DNA of 64,000 bases from Chromatiaceae bacterium (GTDB taxonomy: Bacteria; Pseudomonadota; Gammaproteobacteria; Chromatiales; Chromatiaceae), in NCBI GenBank assembly GCA_024235395.1, contig JACKMK010000003.1:744001-808000 (forward strand), given 5' to 3'. Below, in pieces: positions 26,217 to 35,772 of the stretch (position 1 is the first letter of the stretch; each line of letters opens with the position of its first letter). The notes under the pieces are model-generated. The model saw only the letters and a list, made by a program, of their open reading frames with translations. It had not been told where the DNA came from and did not search any database. The position numbers and the translations under genes were made by a program.

Positions 26217-29177
26217 ATGATCGGCATCATGTGTAAATGGTTCCCTGGGATATTTGGAAGAGCATCGCATTGGCTGCTCGTGGCTACTCCACTGGCTGCG
26301 GTTGCGTTGGCCGAAACGGCGCCCGCGGTACCGGACGGCAGCGACTATCGCAGCTGGATCGAACAGATGAAACAGGCGCAGCGCGGTCCGTTTGAGCGCA
26401 TTCGCTGGTTCTGTGCCGATGGCGCCGTGCTGCCGCCGGGCGAGTCGGTGTGCAAGGAACACGGCGGTGGCGTGCAGCACGGTGAGTGGAATGCGCGCGC
26501 CAAGGTGTTGCGAGCGGAAGGATTCCTGATTGCCAACCTGCTGGCCGATGTCCATCCCGACGATTTCGTCGGTGACACTGCAAATCTGGACGCACTGCGT
26601 CAGATCCTCCTCGAACAGTTTCTGATCGTGAGCGATGACGGCTGGGTGTTTCGCCAGGCACGTTTCTATCGCGGTGCGGTGCAGGTGGAGGACGAGCAGT
26701 CCGGCGCGAGTCGACTGCTGATGGCGATGCTGGCAGATCCTAACTGGCTGACGCCATCGCGTTTCGTGCTGCTGCGCGAGTCCGTCCGTCTGTTGCCGGT
26801 CAGCGCCGAACCCCGTCTCGGTAGCGAGATACGCCAAATGGCGATCGACATCGCCGATACCGATGCCGATTTCGCCCCCTTGCGCGTGAAGATCCATGGC
26901 ATCCCCGATGCCGGCGACGCCGAGATGGTGCGCCGCTACGCAAAAAGCAAGGGGAAGGCTCAGCTGGCAGGGCAATACGCCAGTCTGGCCACAAAGCTGG
27001 ATGCATTGAACGCGCCGCAGACGGCCGTACGACGACTCGAATCGTTGGCTGCGGAAACGCGCAACGCCGCGTTGAAGAACCAGCTGCAGGCTGCAGCGAA
27101 GCGCCTGGAGGAGACGCCTGCTGCATCCGAGCGCGCCGTGATTGCCGCTGCGCTGAGTGCCGACTGGCGGCGCCAGATCGAGTCCGACGGCGCGATGAAG
27201 CCGCTCAACCGCCTGCGCCTGCTACTCGCGAGTCTGGCCATCGAACAAGAGGTATTTGCGGTCGGCAATCGGCTGACCGAACAGAGCCCTGATGCGCCGC
27301 GCGCCATGCGGCTGGCATGGCTGCAGGCGCTCGCCGACGCGCTGTATGGCAGCGGGCTGTTGTCGGAGCGACAGCGTGCCGCAATCGCCCGGCAGATCGC
27401 CGACACATCGAAAGCCGACACGCTTGACGTCACCGACTACGCGAACAGCCTGCGCTACCTGGCGCGCGTCCCGCAGTGGGCGCAGCAGCTGATGGAATTC
27501 CAGTTTGGGACGACCGTACAGCGCTGGTCGCGGCTCACGCCTATCGCCGCACACCTGGTGCCCGATCGTCTGCGCGGCAGTCCCCTGCTGGTGTACACGC
27601 GCGTGCTCGATGGCTTGGTGCAGGATTCGAACGCGCTGATCGGCGTTCGTCATCAATTGTTTGGCGAGCCCGTGGGTACCGGCCTGCGCGCGCTCAACCC
27701 CGGCTTGCGGCGCGGCGTGCTGCTATTGCCACCGGACGACGGCGACTTCCGCCGCGACGGCATCTACCTGCTGCCATCGACCACGCCGGAACTGCCGCCG
27801 GTCGCCGGTATCCTGACCCGCGGCGAAGGCAGTTCGCTGTCTCATGTGCAGTTGCTGGCGCGCAACCTCGGCATCCCCAATGTGGTGATCGACGAGGCCC
27901 GGATCTCTCAGATCATGCCGCACGTCGGTCAACCTATCGTGTTGGCGGTCAGTCCGCGCGGCGCTGTCGAGATCAGCCGCGATGACGAACATTGGCAGAC
28001 GATCTTCGGGCGCGAGGCGATAGGCGAAGACGTGGTCATCCAGCCCGACCTCGGCAAGCTCGACCTGAAGCGCACGGACCTGTTGGCGCTGAGCGATGTT
28101 CGCGCCAGCGATTCCGGGCGCATCGTCGGGCCCAAGGCGGCCAACCTCGGCGAGTTGCGCAGCAACTACCCAGCGGCGGTGAATCCTGGCGTGGTTATCC
28201 CGTTCGGCGTGTTTCGCCGCGTGCTCGAGCAACCGCTGGAACCCGGCGGCCCGTCGGTATTCAGCTGGATGCGCAGCGAATACCCGCGCATCCATGCGAT
28301 CGACGACGCAGGGATGCGGCAACAGGAGATCGACCGTTTTCTGTCGCGACTGCGTGATTGGATCACCACGTCCGACCCCGGTGTGACGTTCCGCGGCGAA
28401 CTGCGGGACAAGATGGACGAGGTGTTCGGCGATGCGGAAACCGTCGGCGTGTTTGTGCGTAGCGACACCAACGTCGAGGATCTGCCGGGATTCACCGGTG
28501 CAGGCCTGAACCTGACGCTGCCGAACGTGGTCGGCTTCGATGCCGTGGTCGATGCGATCCGCCGGGTCTGGGCATCGCCGTTTACAGCGCGCGCCTATGC
28601 CTGGCGCCAGTCGCATATGACTCAGCCGGAGCACGTCTATCCGGCGGTGTTGTTGCTCAAGACCTTCGCTTCGGAGAAGTCCGGTGTGCTGGTGACGGCC
28701 GATGTCGACACGGGTGACCGGCAGTGGCTGAGCATCGCGGTCGGCGAAGGGGTGGGCGGCGCAGTGGATGGTCAGCCGGTCGAGGAGCTGCGCGTGCGGC
28801 GCAGCGACGGCCGGGTACGTCTGCTTGCCCAGGCCAATGCGCCGACGCGCGCGCAACCGGCAACGCAGGGCGGTATTCGACAGGTTCCGGCCAGCGGCCA
28901 TGACGACGTGCTGAGCGCGGCCGAGATCGAGCAGCTGCGGGCACTCGCCGACGACGTCGAACGACGGTTCCCAATGCCCGGTGTGGACGGCGGTGGTGCG
29001 GCGCCCGCGGATATCGAGTTTGGCTTTGCAGACGGCAGATTGGCACTGTTCCAGATCAGGCCGTTTGTCGAGAGCACGCGCGCGCGTCGCAGCGCTTACC
29101 TGATTGGCATGGACCGACGCAATGCCGATGCGGAACGACTTACCGTGGACCTGAGCGTCAAGCCGGGCTCGCCATAG
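26217..29177 (+). CDS. Exported PEP-synthase/glucan-water-dikinase-like protein
   Basis: 986 residues from the ATG at 26217. Residues 1-40 look like a signal peptide (WLLVATPLAAVALAETAPA). The first 480 residues are largely helical and unassigned. A phosphohistidine swivel domain follows, with GEGSSLSHVQLLARNLGIP (His543). The C-terminal third is the ATP-grasp PEP/pyruvate-binding domain: GPKAANLGEL, VFVRSDTNVEDLPGFTGAG and DIEFGFADGRLALFQIRPF. This order, swivel then ATP-binding domain, is that of plant glucan water dikinase, not PEP synthase. A periplasmic ATP-dependent enzyme would be unusual; a membrane-tethered cytosolic form is the alternative. Confidence 0.8.
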   Translation: MIGIMCKWFPGIFGRASHWLLVATPLAAVALAETAPAVPDGSDYRSWIEQMKQAQRGPFERIRWFCADGAVLPPGESVCKEHGGGVQHGEWNARAKVLRAEGFLIANLLADVHPDDFVGDTANLDALRQILLEQFLIVSDDGWVFRQARFYRGAVQVEDEQSGASRLLMAMLADPNWLTPSRFVLLRESVRLLPVSAEPRLGSEIRQMAIDIADTDADFAPLRVKIHGIPDAGDAEMVRRYAKSKGKAQLAGQYASLATKLDALNAPQTAVRRLESLAAETRNAALKNQLQAAAKRLEETPAASERAVIAAALSADWRRQIESDGAMKPLNRLRLLLASLAIEQEVFAVGNRLTEQSPDAPRAMRLAWLQALADALYGSGLLSERQRAAIARQIADTSKADTLDVTDYANSLRYLARVPQWAQQLMEFQFGTTVQRWSRLTPIAAHLVPDRLRGSPLLVYTRVLDGLVQDSNALIGVRHQLFGEPVGTGLRALNPGLRRGVLLLPPDDGDFRRDGIYLLPSTTPELPPVAGILTRGEGSSLSHVQLLARNLGIPNVVIDEARISQIMPHVGQPIVLAVSPRGAVEISRDDEHWQTIFGREAIGEDVVIQPDLGKLDLKRTDLLALSDVRASDSGRIVGPKAANLGELRSNYPAAVNPGVVIPFGVFRRVLEQPLEPGGPSVFSWMRSEYPRIHAIDDAGMRQQEIDRFLSRLRDWITTSDPGVTFRGELRDKMDEVFGDAETVGVFVRSDTNVEDLPGFTGAGLNLTLPNVVGFDAVVDAIRRVWASPFTARAYAWRQSHMTQPEHVYPAVLLLKTFASEKSGVLVTADVDTGDRQWLSIAVGEGVGGAVDGQPVEELRVRRSDGRVRLLAQANAPTRAQPATQGGIRQVPASGHDDVLSAAEIEQLRALADDVERRFPMPGVDGGGAAPADIEFGFADGRLALFQIRPFVESTRARRSAYLIGMDRRNADAERLTVDLSVKPGSP

Positions 29178-29241
29178 GGGGCCGGCGCTGACGCGCCAAC
29201 GTTGACCGGGTGGTAAGACCTGGCCAATCACGAGAGACTGA

Positions 29242-30528
29242 ATGATGCGCACTCACGCCTGGTTTCCGCTGCTGTTGGGGGCGCTGCTCGGTACGCAGAT
29301 TGAGCCGGCGACCGCCTATCCGATCGACGCCTACCCGCAGACCGGGATTGCCCGACTCGAAGGCTTCCGCCTCGCGCAGGAGGGCAAGGTCGCGGGCAAC
29401 CGTCTGCCACCGGGAGCGCAACTCAAGACCGAGGATATCAAGCTACGCCTCGAGGCATTCCCGGATTTCGTCATTCCGCCACCCGACAAGGATTTCACTC
29501 GCCGCGTGGTCGCGATGCTCGGCGCCGAGGCCAAGGACTACAGTGTCAGCGTGCTCGACCTCAGCGACCCGGCGGCCCCCCTGTATGCCGAACACAACGG
29601 TACGCTGCGTCGCAATCCCGGCAGCGTCGGCAAACTGATGGTCGGTCTCGCGCTTTTTCAGGCCCTTGCAGACCTGTATCCCGACGACGTCGAGGCGCGC
29701 AGGAAGGTGCTGCGCGAAAGCCAGGTGACGGTCGACAACTTCATCCACAAAGAACACCACGAGGTGCCGATCTGGTTGCCGGCCGAGAACCGCATGCCGC
29801 GCCGGCAGTTGCGCGAGGGCGATACGGCCAACCTGTGGAGCTTCATGGACTGGATGCTTTCGGCCAGTTCAAACGGTGCCGCGACCATGGTCATCAAGCA
29901 GTTGATGCTGCTGCGTCACTTTGGCACCGGGTACCCGACCGAAGCGGCGCGCGGCGAGGCGTTCTTCCGCGAAACGGCGCCAAAACGGCTTGGCGAGATG
30001 CTGGTCGATGATCTGACGACGCCGATTTCCCGCAACGGCCTGGACGTGGAAAACCTGCGCCAGGGCAGTTTCTTCAGCCACAACGCCAAGCGCTTCGTGC
30101 CGGGCACCAACAGTGTCGCCACCACGCATGAATTGATGCGTTACCTGGTGAAGCTGGAGCAGGGCAAGCTGGTGGATCACTGGTCGAGTCTGGAACTCAA
30201 GCGCCTGTTGTACATGACCCAGCGGCGCATTCGCTACGCTTCGTCACCGGCCCTCAACGATGCCGCGGTGTTCTTCAAATCCGGCTCACTGTACCGTTGC
30301 AGGCCGGAAGAGGGTTTCGTGTGTCGGAAGTACCAGGGGAACGTCGAAAACCTGATGAATTCGGTTGCGATCGTCGAATCACCCGCGGGTGAGCCGCGCC
30401 TGTTTTACATGGTCGCAATAACGTCCGACGTGAAGAAAAAGAACTCGGCCGCCGAACATCAGGCGCTGGCTAGCCGTCTACACGCTTTGCTGAAAGAGCG
30501 GCGGCCTGGGTCGGCTTCTGCAGGATGA
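29242..30528 (+). CDS. Exported serine hydrolase (beta-lactamase/PBP-like)
   Basis: 428 residues with a signal peptide (MMRTHAWFPLLLGALLGT). The penicillin-binding motifs are recognisable: SVGK (Ser128, Lys131), SASSNGA as the SxN motif and FFKSGSLY as KSG. A long N-terminal region precedes the catalytic domain. It follows the dikinase-like gene by 64 bases and may be in its operon. The substrate is unknown; a beta-lactamase, esterase or peptidase activity all fit. Its 3' end overlaps the convergent 30470 gene by 59 bases. Confidence 0.78.
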   Translation: MMRTHAWFPLLLGALLGTQIEPATAYPIDAYPQTGIARLEGFRLAQEGKVAGNRLPPGAQLKTEDIKLRLEAFPDFVIPPPDKDFTRRVVAMLGAEAKDYSVSVLDLSDPAAPLYAEHNGTLRRNPGSVGKLMVGLALFQALADLYPDDVEARRKVLRESQVTVDNFIHKEHHEVPIWLPAENRMPRRQLREGDTANLWSFMDWMLSASSNGAATMVIKQLMLLRHFGTGYPTEAARGEAFFRETAPKRLGEMLVDDLTTPISRNGLDVENLRQGSFFSHNAKRFVPGTNSVATTHELMRYLVKLEQGKLVDHWSSLELKRLLYMTQRRIRYASSPALNDAAVFFKSGSLYRCRPEEGFVCRKYQGNVENLMNSVAIVESPAGEPRLFYMVAITSDVKKKNSAAEHQALASRLHALLKERRPGSASAG

Positions 30529-31384
30529 TCGTGTCCAGTTCGGTGATCAGGTTCTTCAACCATTCGCCCCCGGCCGGGTTTTGCGCCAGTGCAGCCGCGA
30601 TGTAGGTGCGGCCGCCATGTTCGACGATCGCACTGTCGGCATGCCAGTCTCGCCAGGTGCCGGATTTGCGATAGATCTGCGCGTCCGGCGACGTTTCCAT
30701 CAGACCTTTGACGAACTTGTGTCGAATGCCGGGATGGCCCAGCATCTTCTTCATCTCGCGTGACAGCTGCGGCGAGACCAGCTGGCCGGTCTCCAGCAGG
30801 TAATAGAAGCGTGCGACCTGGAACGTCGTGGCGCCATGCGACAGATAGTGCAATGGGTCACGGGCAAAGGCCTCACCCTTGGCGTATTCTTTTCCGACCC
30901 AGAGTCCGCCGTTATAGCGTTTGTCGTACAGGCGGTACTTCGGCGAGGTCAGGACCTTGTTGACGTAGTGACGCCCAACGCGATGAATGAGTTCGGTCGC
31001 CGCGGTATTCGACGAATAGCGAATCATGTTGGTCATCAGTTCCCGATTCTCGGTGTCGAGTTTCAGCTTTCCTTCACGAATGCGCTCGAAGGCCGCTAAC
31101 AGGATGGCGATCTTGGGCAGGCTCGCGGCATACATCATGCGGTCGCCGTTGACCTGGGCGAGGCTCGGATGGCGCGGATCGGTCACGTCGACCAGCGATA
31201 TCGCCAGCTGGCCGCGGCGCACCGCGTCGTCGAGCTTCAGATGTTTGATGCGGGATTCAAGCTGGGCCTGCAGACGGGAATCCAGAGAGTGACGGAGCGC
31301 AGGGTAGGGAGTGGTGGAGTTTTCTGCGAAAAGGCTAACGGACAGTCCAAGAAACAAGCTGATCAAGGTTAGCAATCGCGCCAT
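30470..31384 (-). CDS. Exported class-A beta-lactamase-like serine hydrolase
   Basis: 304 residues from the ATG at 31384, with a signal peptide (LLTLISLFLGLSVSLFA). Motifs: SLPK (active-site SxxK), YSSNTA (SDN-like) and RKSGTWRD (KTG-like). There is no strong Glu166-type omega loop that I can identify, so antibiotic hydrolysis should not be assumed. It is divergent from the nucleotide transporter gene (59 bases) and convergent with another hydrolase of the same superfamily. Confidence 0.8.
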   Translation of the reverse strand: MARLLTLISLFLGLSVSLFAENSTTPYPALRHSLDSRLQAQLESRIKHLKLDDAVRRGQLAISLVDVTDPRHPSLAQVNGDRMMYAASLPKIAILLAAFERIREGKLKLDTENRELMTNMIRYSSNTAATELIHRVGRHYVNKVLTSPKYRLYDKRYNGGLWVGKEYAKGEAFARDPLHYLSHGATTFQVARFYYLLETGQLVSPQLSREMKKMLGHPGIRHKFVKGLMETSPDAQIYRKSGTWRDWHADSAIVEHGGRTYIAAALAQNPAGGEWLKNLITELDTIILQKPTQAAALSAKRVDG

Positions 31385-31443
31385 GTTATGCAGATCCTGA
31401 AGCCTGGTATCGGCGAATAGTATCCAAAAGTCTATCCAAGGCA

Positions 31444-32745
31444 ATGAATAAACATCAGCCCAGCAGCAAGCGTTTTGCCAAGTCTTTGCTGCTGTTCACA
31501 AATTTCTTCCTGATCATCGCCGCCTTGTATCACCTGAAACCGGCGAGCCGGTCGATTTTCGTGACCACGTTGAGCGCCGACCAGCTGCCCTATGTGTGGA
31601 TAGCGACCGCCGCGGGCCTCGGCTTGATGATTACGGTGTATCAGCGGATTGTTGCCCGGTTCGGGCGAATCCAGGTCGTGCTCGGTACCTGTGCGACGAT
31701 CATCGCACTGCTCGTTGCTTTCTATCCGGGCATGCACGAACCGGGGACGCCGCTCGCTTTCGGTTTCTACATCTTCGTCGACATGCTCAGTGTCATTCTG
31801 GTCGAGCAGTTCTGGAGCCTGACGGATACCGTCTTCACCGCGGAGCAGGGGAAGCGCTGGTACGGCCTGATCGCAACCGGCGGCCTGTTGGGCGGCGTCG
31901 CCGGCGGTGCCATGTCGTCGTTCTGGATCAAGCATGCCGGGCTGCAAACCATGGATCTGCTGCTGGTCGCTGCCGCCATCCTGCTGGTGTTGATGGTGCT
32001 CACGCTGCTGATGGGCCGGGTCGGACTCTATGTCGAGCAACGCGGCGTGCGTGACGATGGACAGGGTGCGGAGCACGGCTGGCGCGCGATCATGCGTCAC
32101 CGCTACCTGCTGTTGATTGCGTTGTTGCTGCTGCTGGCGCAGATGGTCGAGCCCCTGGTCGAATTCCAGTTCATGAAGGCAGTGGAGTCGAGCATCGTCG
32201 ATCGCGAGGCACGTACTGCCTATCTCGGTGATTTCTTCAGCCTGCTGAGTGGCGTGGCGATCGGTATCAACCTGTTGATCACGCCATTGATACATCGCTG
32301 GTTCGGTGCAATCGGCGGCCTGGTCGCACAACCGGTGGCGGTTCTGTTCGGCAGCCTGTACTACATGTCACAGGCAACGCTGGCGGCCGGCGCCTTTCTG
32401 AAAATTGCGGACCGCGGGTTGTCGTATTCGATAAACCGTGCTTCGAAAGAACTGCTGTATGTGCCGATCGAGCCGCTGTTGATCTTCCAGGCCAAGGCCT
32501 GGATCGACATGTTCGGCTACCGCCTGTTCAAGGTGCTGGGCTCGGTGCTGATCCTGTTGCTCACCGAATGGCTACCCTGGTCGATCAGCGCGGTTCAGCT
32601 TGGTTGGCTGGTACTGGCAGTCTGCGTGGCGTGGGGCGGTGCGTTGCTGGCGCTGCGCGGCGAGTACGCGCGCGTGCGGGCGATCGCTGCGGCCCAACGT
32701 CAGTCACCCAAAACCGACCGGCGGGCTGGCTTGCCTGCGAACTGA
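31444..32745 (+). CDS. Tlc/Npt-type nucleotide transporter
   Basis: A 433-residue polytopic protein with about twelve hydrophobic segments. The segment RGLSYSINRASKELLYVPI and the following KAWIDMFGYRLFK are hallmarks of ATP/ADP translocase-like (Tlc) MFS members, which include free-living bacterial homologues. Rickettsial and chlamydial relatives exchange nucleotides; the substrate here is not established. It lies beside an exported ATP-grasp protein and two serine hydrolases. Confidence 0.78.
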   Translation: MNKHQPSSKRFAKSLLLFTNFFLIIAALYHLKPASRSIFVTTLSADQLPYVWIATAAGLGLMITVYQRIVARFGRIQVVLGTCATIIALLVAFYPGMHEPGTPLAFGFYIFVDMLSVILVEQFWSLTDTVFTAEQGKRWYGLIATGGLLGGVAGGAMSSFWIKHAGLQTMDLLLVAAAILLVLMVLTLLMGRVGLYVEQRGVRDDGQGAEHGWRAIMRHRYLLLIALLLLLAQMVEPLVEFQFMKAVESSIVDREARTAYLGDFFSLLSGVAIGINLLITPLIHRWFGAIGGLVAQPVAVLFGSLYYMSQATLAAGAFLKIADRGLSYSINRASKELLYVPIEPLLIFQAKAWIDMFGYRLFKVLGSVLILLLTEWLPWSISAVQLGWLVLAVCVAWGGALLALRGEYARVRAIAAAQRQSPKTDRRAGLPAN

Positions 32746-32965
32746 CACAGAATACAGTGGGCCTGACCGACGCGCCTCGAGGTGAATTCGCTCAATCGCG
32801 CGGGATGGTCCAGGCGCTGCGGGAAAGCGCAGTATGCGCTGCCGCGACGCTCAACTGGCCGGACAAGCGGTGTGCCGGGCTACCCGTTTCGCAGATCTGA
32901 TGGCGCAGTATCACCGCCAGGCGTTCGATCCACGCCGCACGCAGGCATGCATGACTCGCTGCCGC

Positions 32966-33952
32966 CTACCGCACCAGGTCCGCGCACCGTCTGAAGCGCC
33001 GCCATGCCACGAGCACCGGAAGCAACAGACCGAGGGTCCCGGGAAGCGGCACGCTGTTGTCCGTGCCATCCGGCGTGAACTCGAGCGATGCCAGCAGCGC
33101 GGGACCTGTGAGCGACAGCGGATCCGAGAACGAGGCGACTATGCCCTCGGTTACGCCGTCGACCTCGATCAGGAAACTGGCGAGGTAGCCGATCAGCAGG
33201 CGGTCGCCCGGTCCGAGCACGCCCAGTTCGAGGCTCTGCAGGCTGAACGGTATCTCGACGGTGCGAGTCGTCGGATCGAGCGTGGCACCGAGGTCGAGCC
33301 CTCCTTCGAAGGTCGTGCTGAGCGTGGCGTTGGCGCTGCCGTCCGTGCTGTAGATCGCCGTGTATCCGCCGCCCAGATAATCGGCGAAGAAACCACCGGC
33401 CGAACCGAACCCGGCGGTGATGCGTGTGGCGTTCTCCATCAGCGTAGGATCCGTTTCCTGGGCGGTCACGACCGTCGCCCCCACCTGGAGATTGAACGTC
33501 ACCCTCGTGTCGGTGCTGAAGAAGTCCCGGATCTGGCCACCGTCGATGATGAATCGGCTCGAGACAGTGCCGGACCGGCCACTGACATTCACAAATTCGT
33601 CGCTGCCGATCAGTACTTCCGAGAATACCGCCGGCGTCCCTATCGAGGTCGTAATGCCCGACTCGAGTCCGATCTGACCAAAGACGCCGGCACTGGCGGT
33701 ACTGAAATAGCCTGGCCCACCGGCACCTTGAGAGCCGACGCTGGCGAGAATGTTGCGCGCGATGTCGCCGCTCGTGGTCTCGAACACCGCATCGGTGCTG
33801 GTGGTCGTCACGCCGCTGATCTCGTTCGTGGCGGTCGCGAGCTGCAGCACCCCGGCCTGTGCGGCACCGAAACTGCAGGCGCCGCCGACCAAGGTCGTCA
33901 GCAGGAGTCCGGTTCTCGAGGCCCGGGTTCGTCGTGAATGGGTGCGAGTCAT
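32966..33952 (-). CDS. Exported PEP-CTERM-like protein
   Basis: 328 residues from the ATG at 33952, which has a GGAGGG site nine bases upstream. There is an N-terminal signal peptide (TGLLLTTLVGGACSFGAAQA). The C-terminus reads VPLPGTLGLLLPVLVAWRRFRR: a VPxP motif, a hydrophobic helix and a basic end, as in PEP-CTERM sorting signals. The body is threonine/serine-rich beta-type sequence without a recognised enzyme domain, probably a surface or matrix protein. Confidence 0.78.
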   Translation of the reverse strand: MTRTHSRRTRASRTGLLLTTLVGGACSFGAAQAGVLQLATATNEISGVTTTSTDAVFETTSGDIARNILASVGSQGAGGPGYFSTASAGVFGQIGLESGITTSIGTPAVFSEVLIGSDEFVNVSGRSGTVSSRFIIDGGQIRDFFSTDTRVTFNLQVGATVVTAQETDPTLMENATRITAGFGSAGGFFADYLGGGYTAIYSTDGSANATLSTTFEGGLDLGATLDPTTRTVEIPFSLQSLELGVLGPGDRLLIGYLASFLIEVDGVTEGIVASFSDPLSLTGPALLASLEFTPDGTDNSVPLPGTLGLLLPVLVAWRRFRRCADLVR

Positions 33953-34404
33953 GTCATGCCCTCCGAATTGGTCGCGACGGGGCGCACGAAGCAAGAACCA
34001 CTCCGGTGAATGTAAGCGATTGGCTGAAAAATGAATTTTTGTCCTTTTCCAGAATTCGGGTACATCGTCGTGTAAGAAATCCTGACGGAGGGGAGGGCGC
34101 GCAACGGATTTGGCATCCGACGATCCGGGTTGCGGAAACGCAATGCGATAGGCCATGTCGCCGTCGTAGCATTCGGCGCTGCAGTCTTCTCTGCCGACGT
34201 GACGCTCGCGTAGGTGTCCCTGCGCCGGCATCTGTGCGGCTTCCCCAATGACGGATAGCGGCCCGGGACCCGGCCCGGCCGACGGGACGCATTCTGTGCT
34301 GACCCGCACCGGTCACCGACCTGTCATCATCGGGACTGAACTTTAGTGTATAAGCGAAGACTAATGTTTAGTTGTTAACACTTCTGCCTGAGCGGAGCAG
34401 TACT
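33953..34404. other. Intergenic region, promoters only
   Basis: 450 bases between the divergent PEP-CTERM-like gene and the 34405 gene. I see no gene. The right part (34330-34380) is AT-rich, with TTTAGTGTATAAG and TTGTTAACACTT that may belong to a promoter for the 34405 gene. Confidence 0.5.
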
Positions 34405-34668
34405 ATGTTTAGGAATTCTTGGATATTTTTGCTGGCCTTTGTGCTGGCGGGCAGTGCGTTCGCCGCCGATCGGCCGGCGAATGCCGAACCCGTCGCGCAA
34501 CCGGGCGAGGTTTCGCGCGACGACAGTGCTCGCGCGATTCTCGAAGACCACATGCGCTCGGAACTGGATTGGCGTTCGTATTTTACGAACCGGATGGCGG
34601 TGCAGCTGCGCGCCCGTTCGGCCGAGAAACATCTGTGGCAGGAACCGCGCGCGGCGAGCGTCAAATAA
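34405..34668 (+). CDS. Small exported hypothetical protein
   Basis: 87 residues from the ATG at 34405. A signal peptide (SWIFLLAFVLAGSAFA) is followed by a charged 70-residue mature part with DDSARAILEDHMRSELDWRS. The frame is open to an earlier ATG at 34372, but that would displace the signal. No family is recognised. It is convergent with the PEP-CTERM-like gene at 34756. Confidence 0.55.
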   Translation: MFRNSWIFLLAFVLAGSAFAADRPANAEPVAQPGEVSRDDSARAILEDHMRSELDWRSYFTNRMAVQLRARSAEKHLWQEPRAASVK

Positions 34669-34755
34669 ACCGGCGGGGGCGCGTGTTGCCCGTGGATGAC
34701 CGCTAGCGGCCGCGGTCCTGCCGCCGCTGCGCCGGTTGTCGAGGCGTCGTCGCCG

Positions 34756-35517
34756 TCAGATGGACGCAGTGCCTTTGGCGGGGCGGCGCCGGGTACTTAC
34801 GGCGCCGAGACCCAGCAACGCGAGCAGGACCGGCGGCGCCGGCACCTCCGCACGCTCCTCGTAGACAACCTTCAGATCGGTGCCGACTCGCGGTGCCGTC
34901 CCGAGTCCCTCGAACCAATAGGTGCTGCCGACGCTACCATCGGCGTTCTCCACGCCGACCGTCGCTCCGGAAACGTCTCCGAGCAGGTCGTACGTGAACC
35001 AGATGTTGCCGGAGTCGCCGTTCTGTATCCACGCCTGGAAGCTGTAACGATTGTTCTGTTCGCCGAACAGAGGGATGTCGCTCCACTCGAATACCGTGTA
35101 CTGGTCGATGCCAGCGGTGAGTACTGCGACGTACCAATTCCCACCCGCCGACAGGTCCAGATCGAGCCATAGCGGCGCCAGCAGGTTGTTCGGGGGCGTG
35201 GGATCGGGGAGTTTCTGGTTGACCGCACCGGCCGCCAGGCCGCTGGCGGCGCCCACCTCGATCGTTCCGTTGACCGACCAGATGACCGAGGAATAGCTGC
35301 TTCCGGCAAACGCGAATGCAGGCAGGTTCAGGGCAACGCCGCCATCGTCGCAGTCCGCCGGGCAGGCGAACGCCGCGACGCCCAGGCTGGCCAGTGGCAG
35401 GAAACCGAACGGCGACGGGTGCTCTTCCAGTTCCAGCGACAACAGTGTCGCCTGCGTCTGACCTGCGGCCAGACACAATATGGCCGCACCCAAAATGCCC
35501 GACAACAAGCGTTTCAT
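34756..35517 (-). CDS. Exported PEP-CTERM-like protein
   Basis: 253 residues with a signal peptide (LLSGILGAAILCLAAGQTQA) and a C-terminal tripartite signal: VPAPPVLLALLGLGAVSTRRR. The central region, NLLAPLWLDLDLSAGGNWYVAV and YSFQAWIQNGDSG, is typical of beta-rich extracellular adhesin-like domains in this group. Sorting would require an exosortase (XrtA) not encoded in the window, but the associated glycosyltransferase at 50725 is. Confidence 0.8.
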   Translation of the reverse strand: MKRLLSGILGAAILCLAAGQTQATLLSLELEEHPSPFGFLPLASLGVAAFACPADCDDGGVALNLPAFAFAGSSYSSVIWSVNGTIEVGAASGLAAGAVNQKLPDPTPPNNLLAPLWLDLDLSAGGNWYVAVLTAGIDQYTVFEWSDIPLFGEQNNRYSFQAWIQNGDSGNIWFTYDLLGDVSGATVGVENADGSVGSTYWFEGLGTAPRVGTDLKVVYEERAEVPAPPVLLALLGLGAVSTRRRPAKGTASI

Positions 35518-35772
35518 GTCATTGATCCCTCAACTGCTGCGTCCGTTTCCGAACCGATGCAGGAGCTGCGCCATTGGACAATAGTCCTATGAATCAGTCG
35601 TTTGTGTTCATGCCCCTTGGGCCCTTGTAAAGAATCCCGACGGTCGGTGGCATCGCCAGGGAGCGCCACGCGATATACGCGCGCGCAGGACACTGACCCG
35701 ACCGTGCCGGCAGGATGCCCCAAGCCGGGGTGTTAAGGTGGCACGGTCTGTCGTCTTTCCCGACCTTGTCCT

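Noticed and set aside
27723..29252. A 509-codon minus-strand frame within the exported dikinase-like gene
   Set aside because: The opposite strand carries the conserved ATP-grasp motifs; this frame is a codon-bias artefact.
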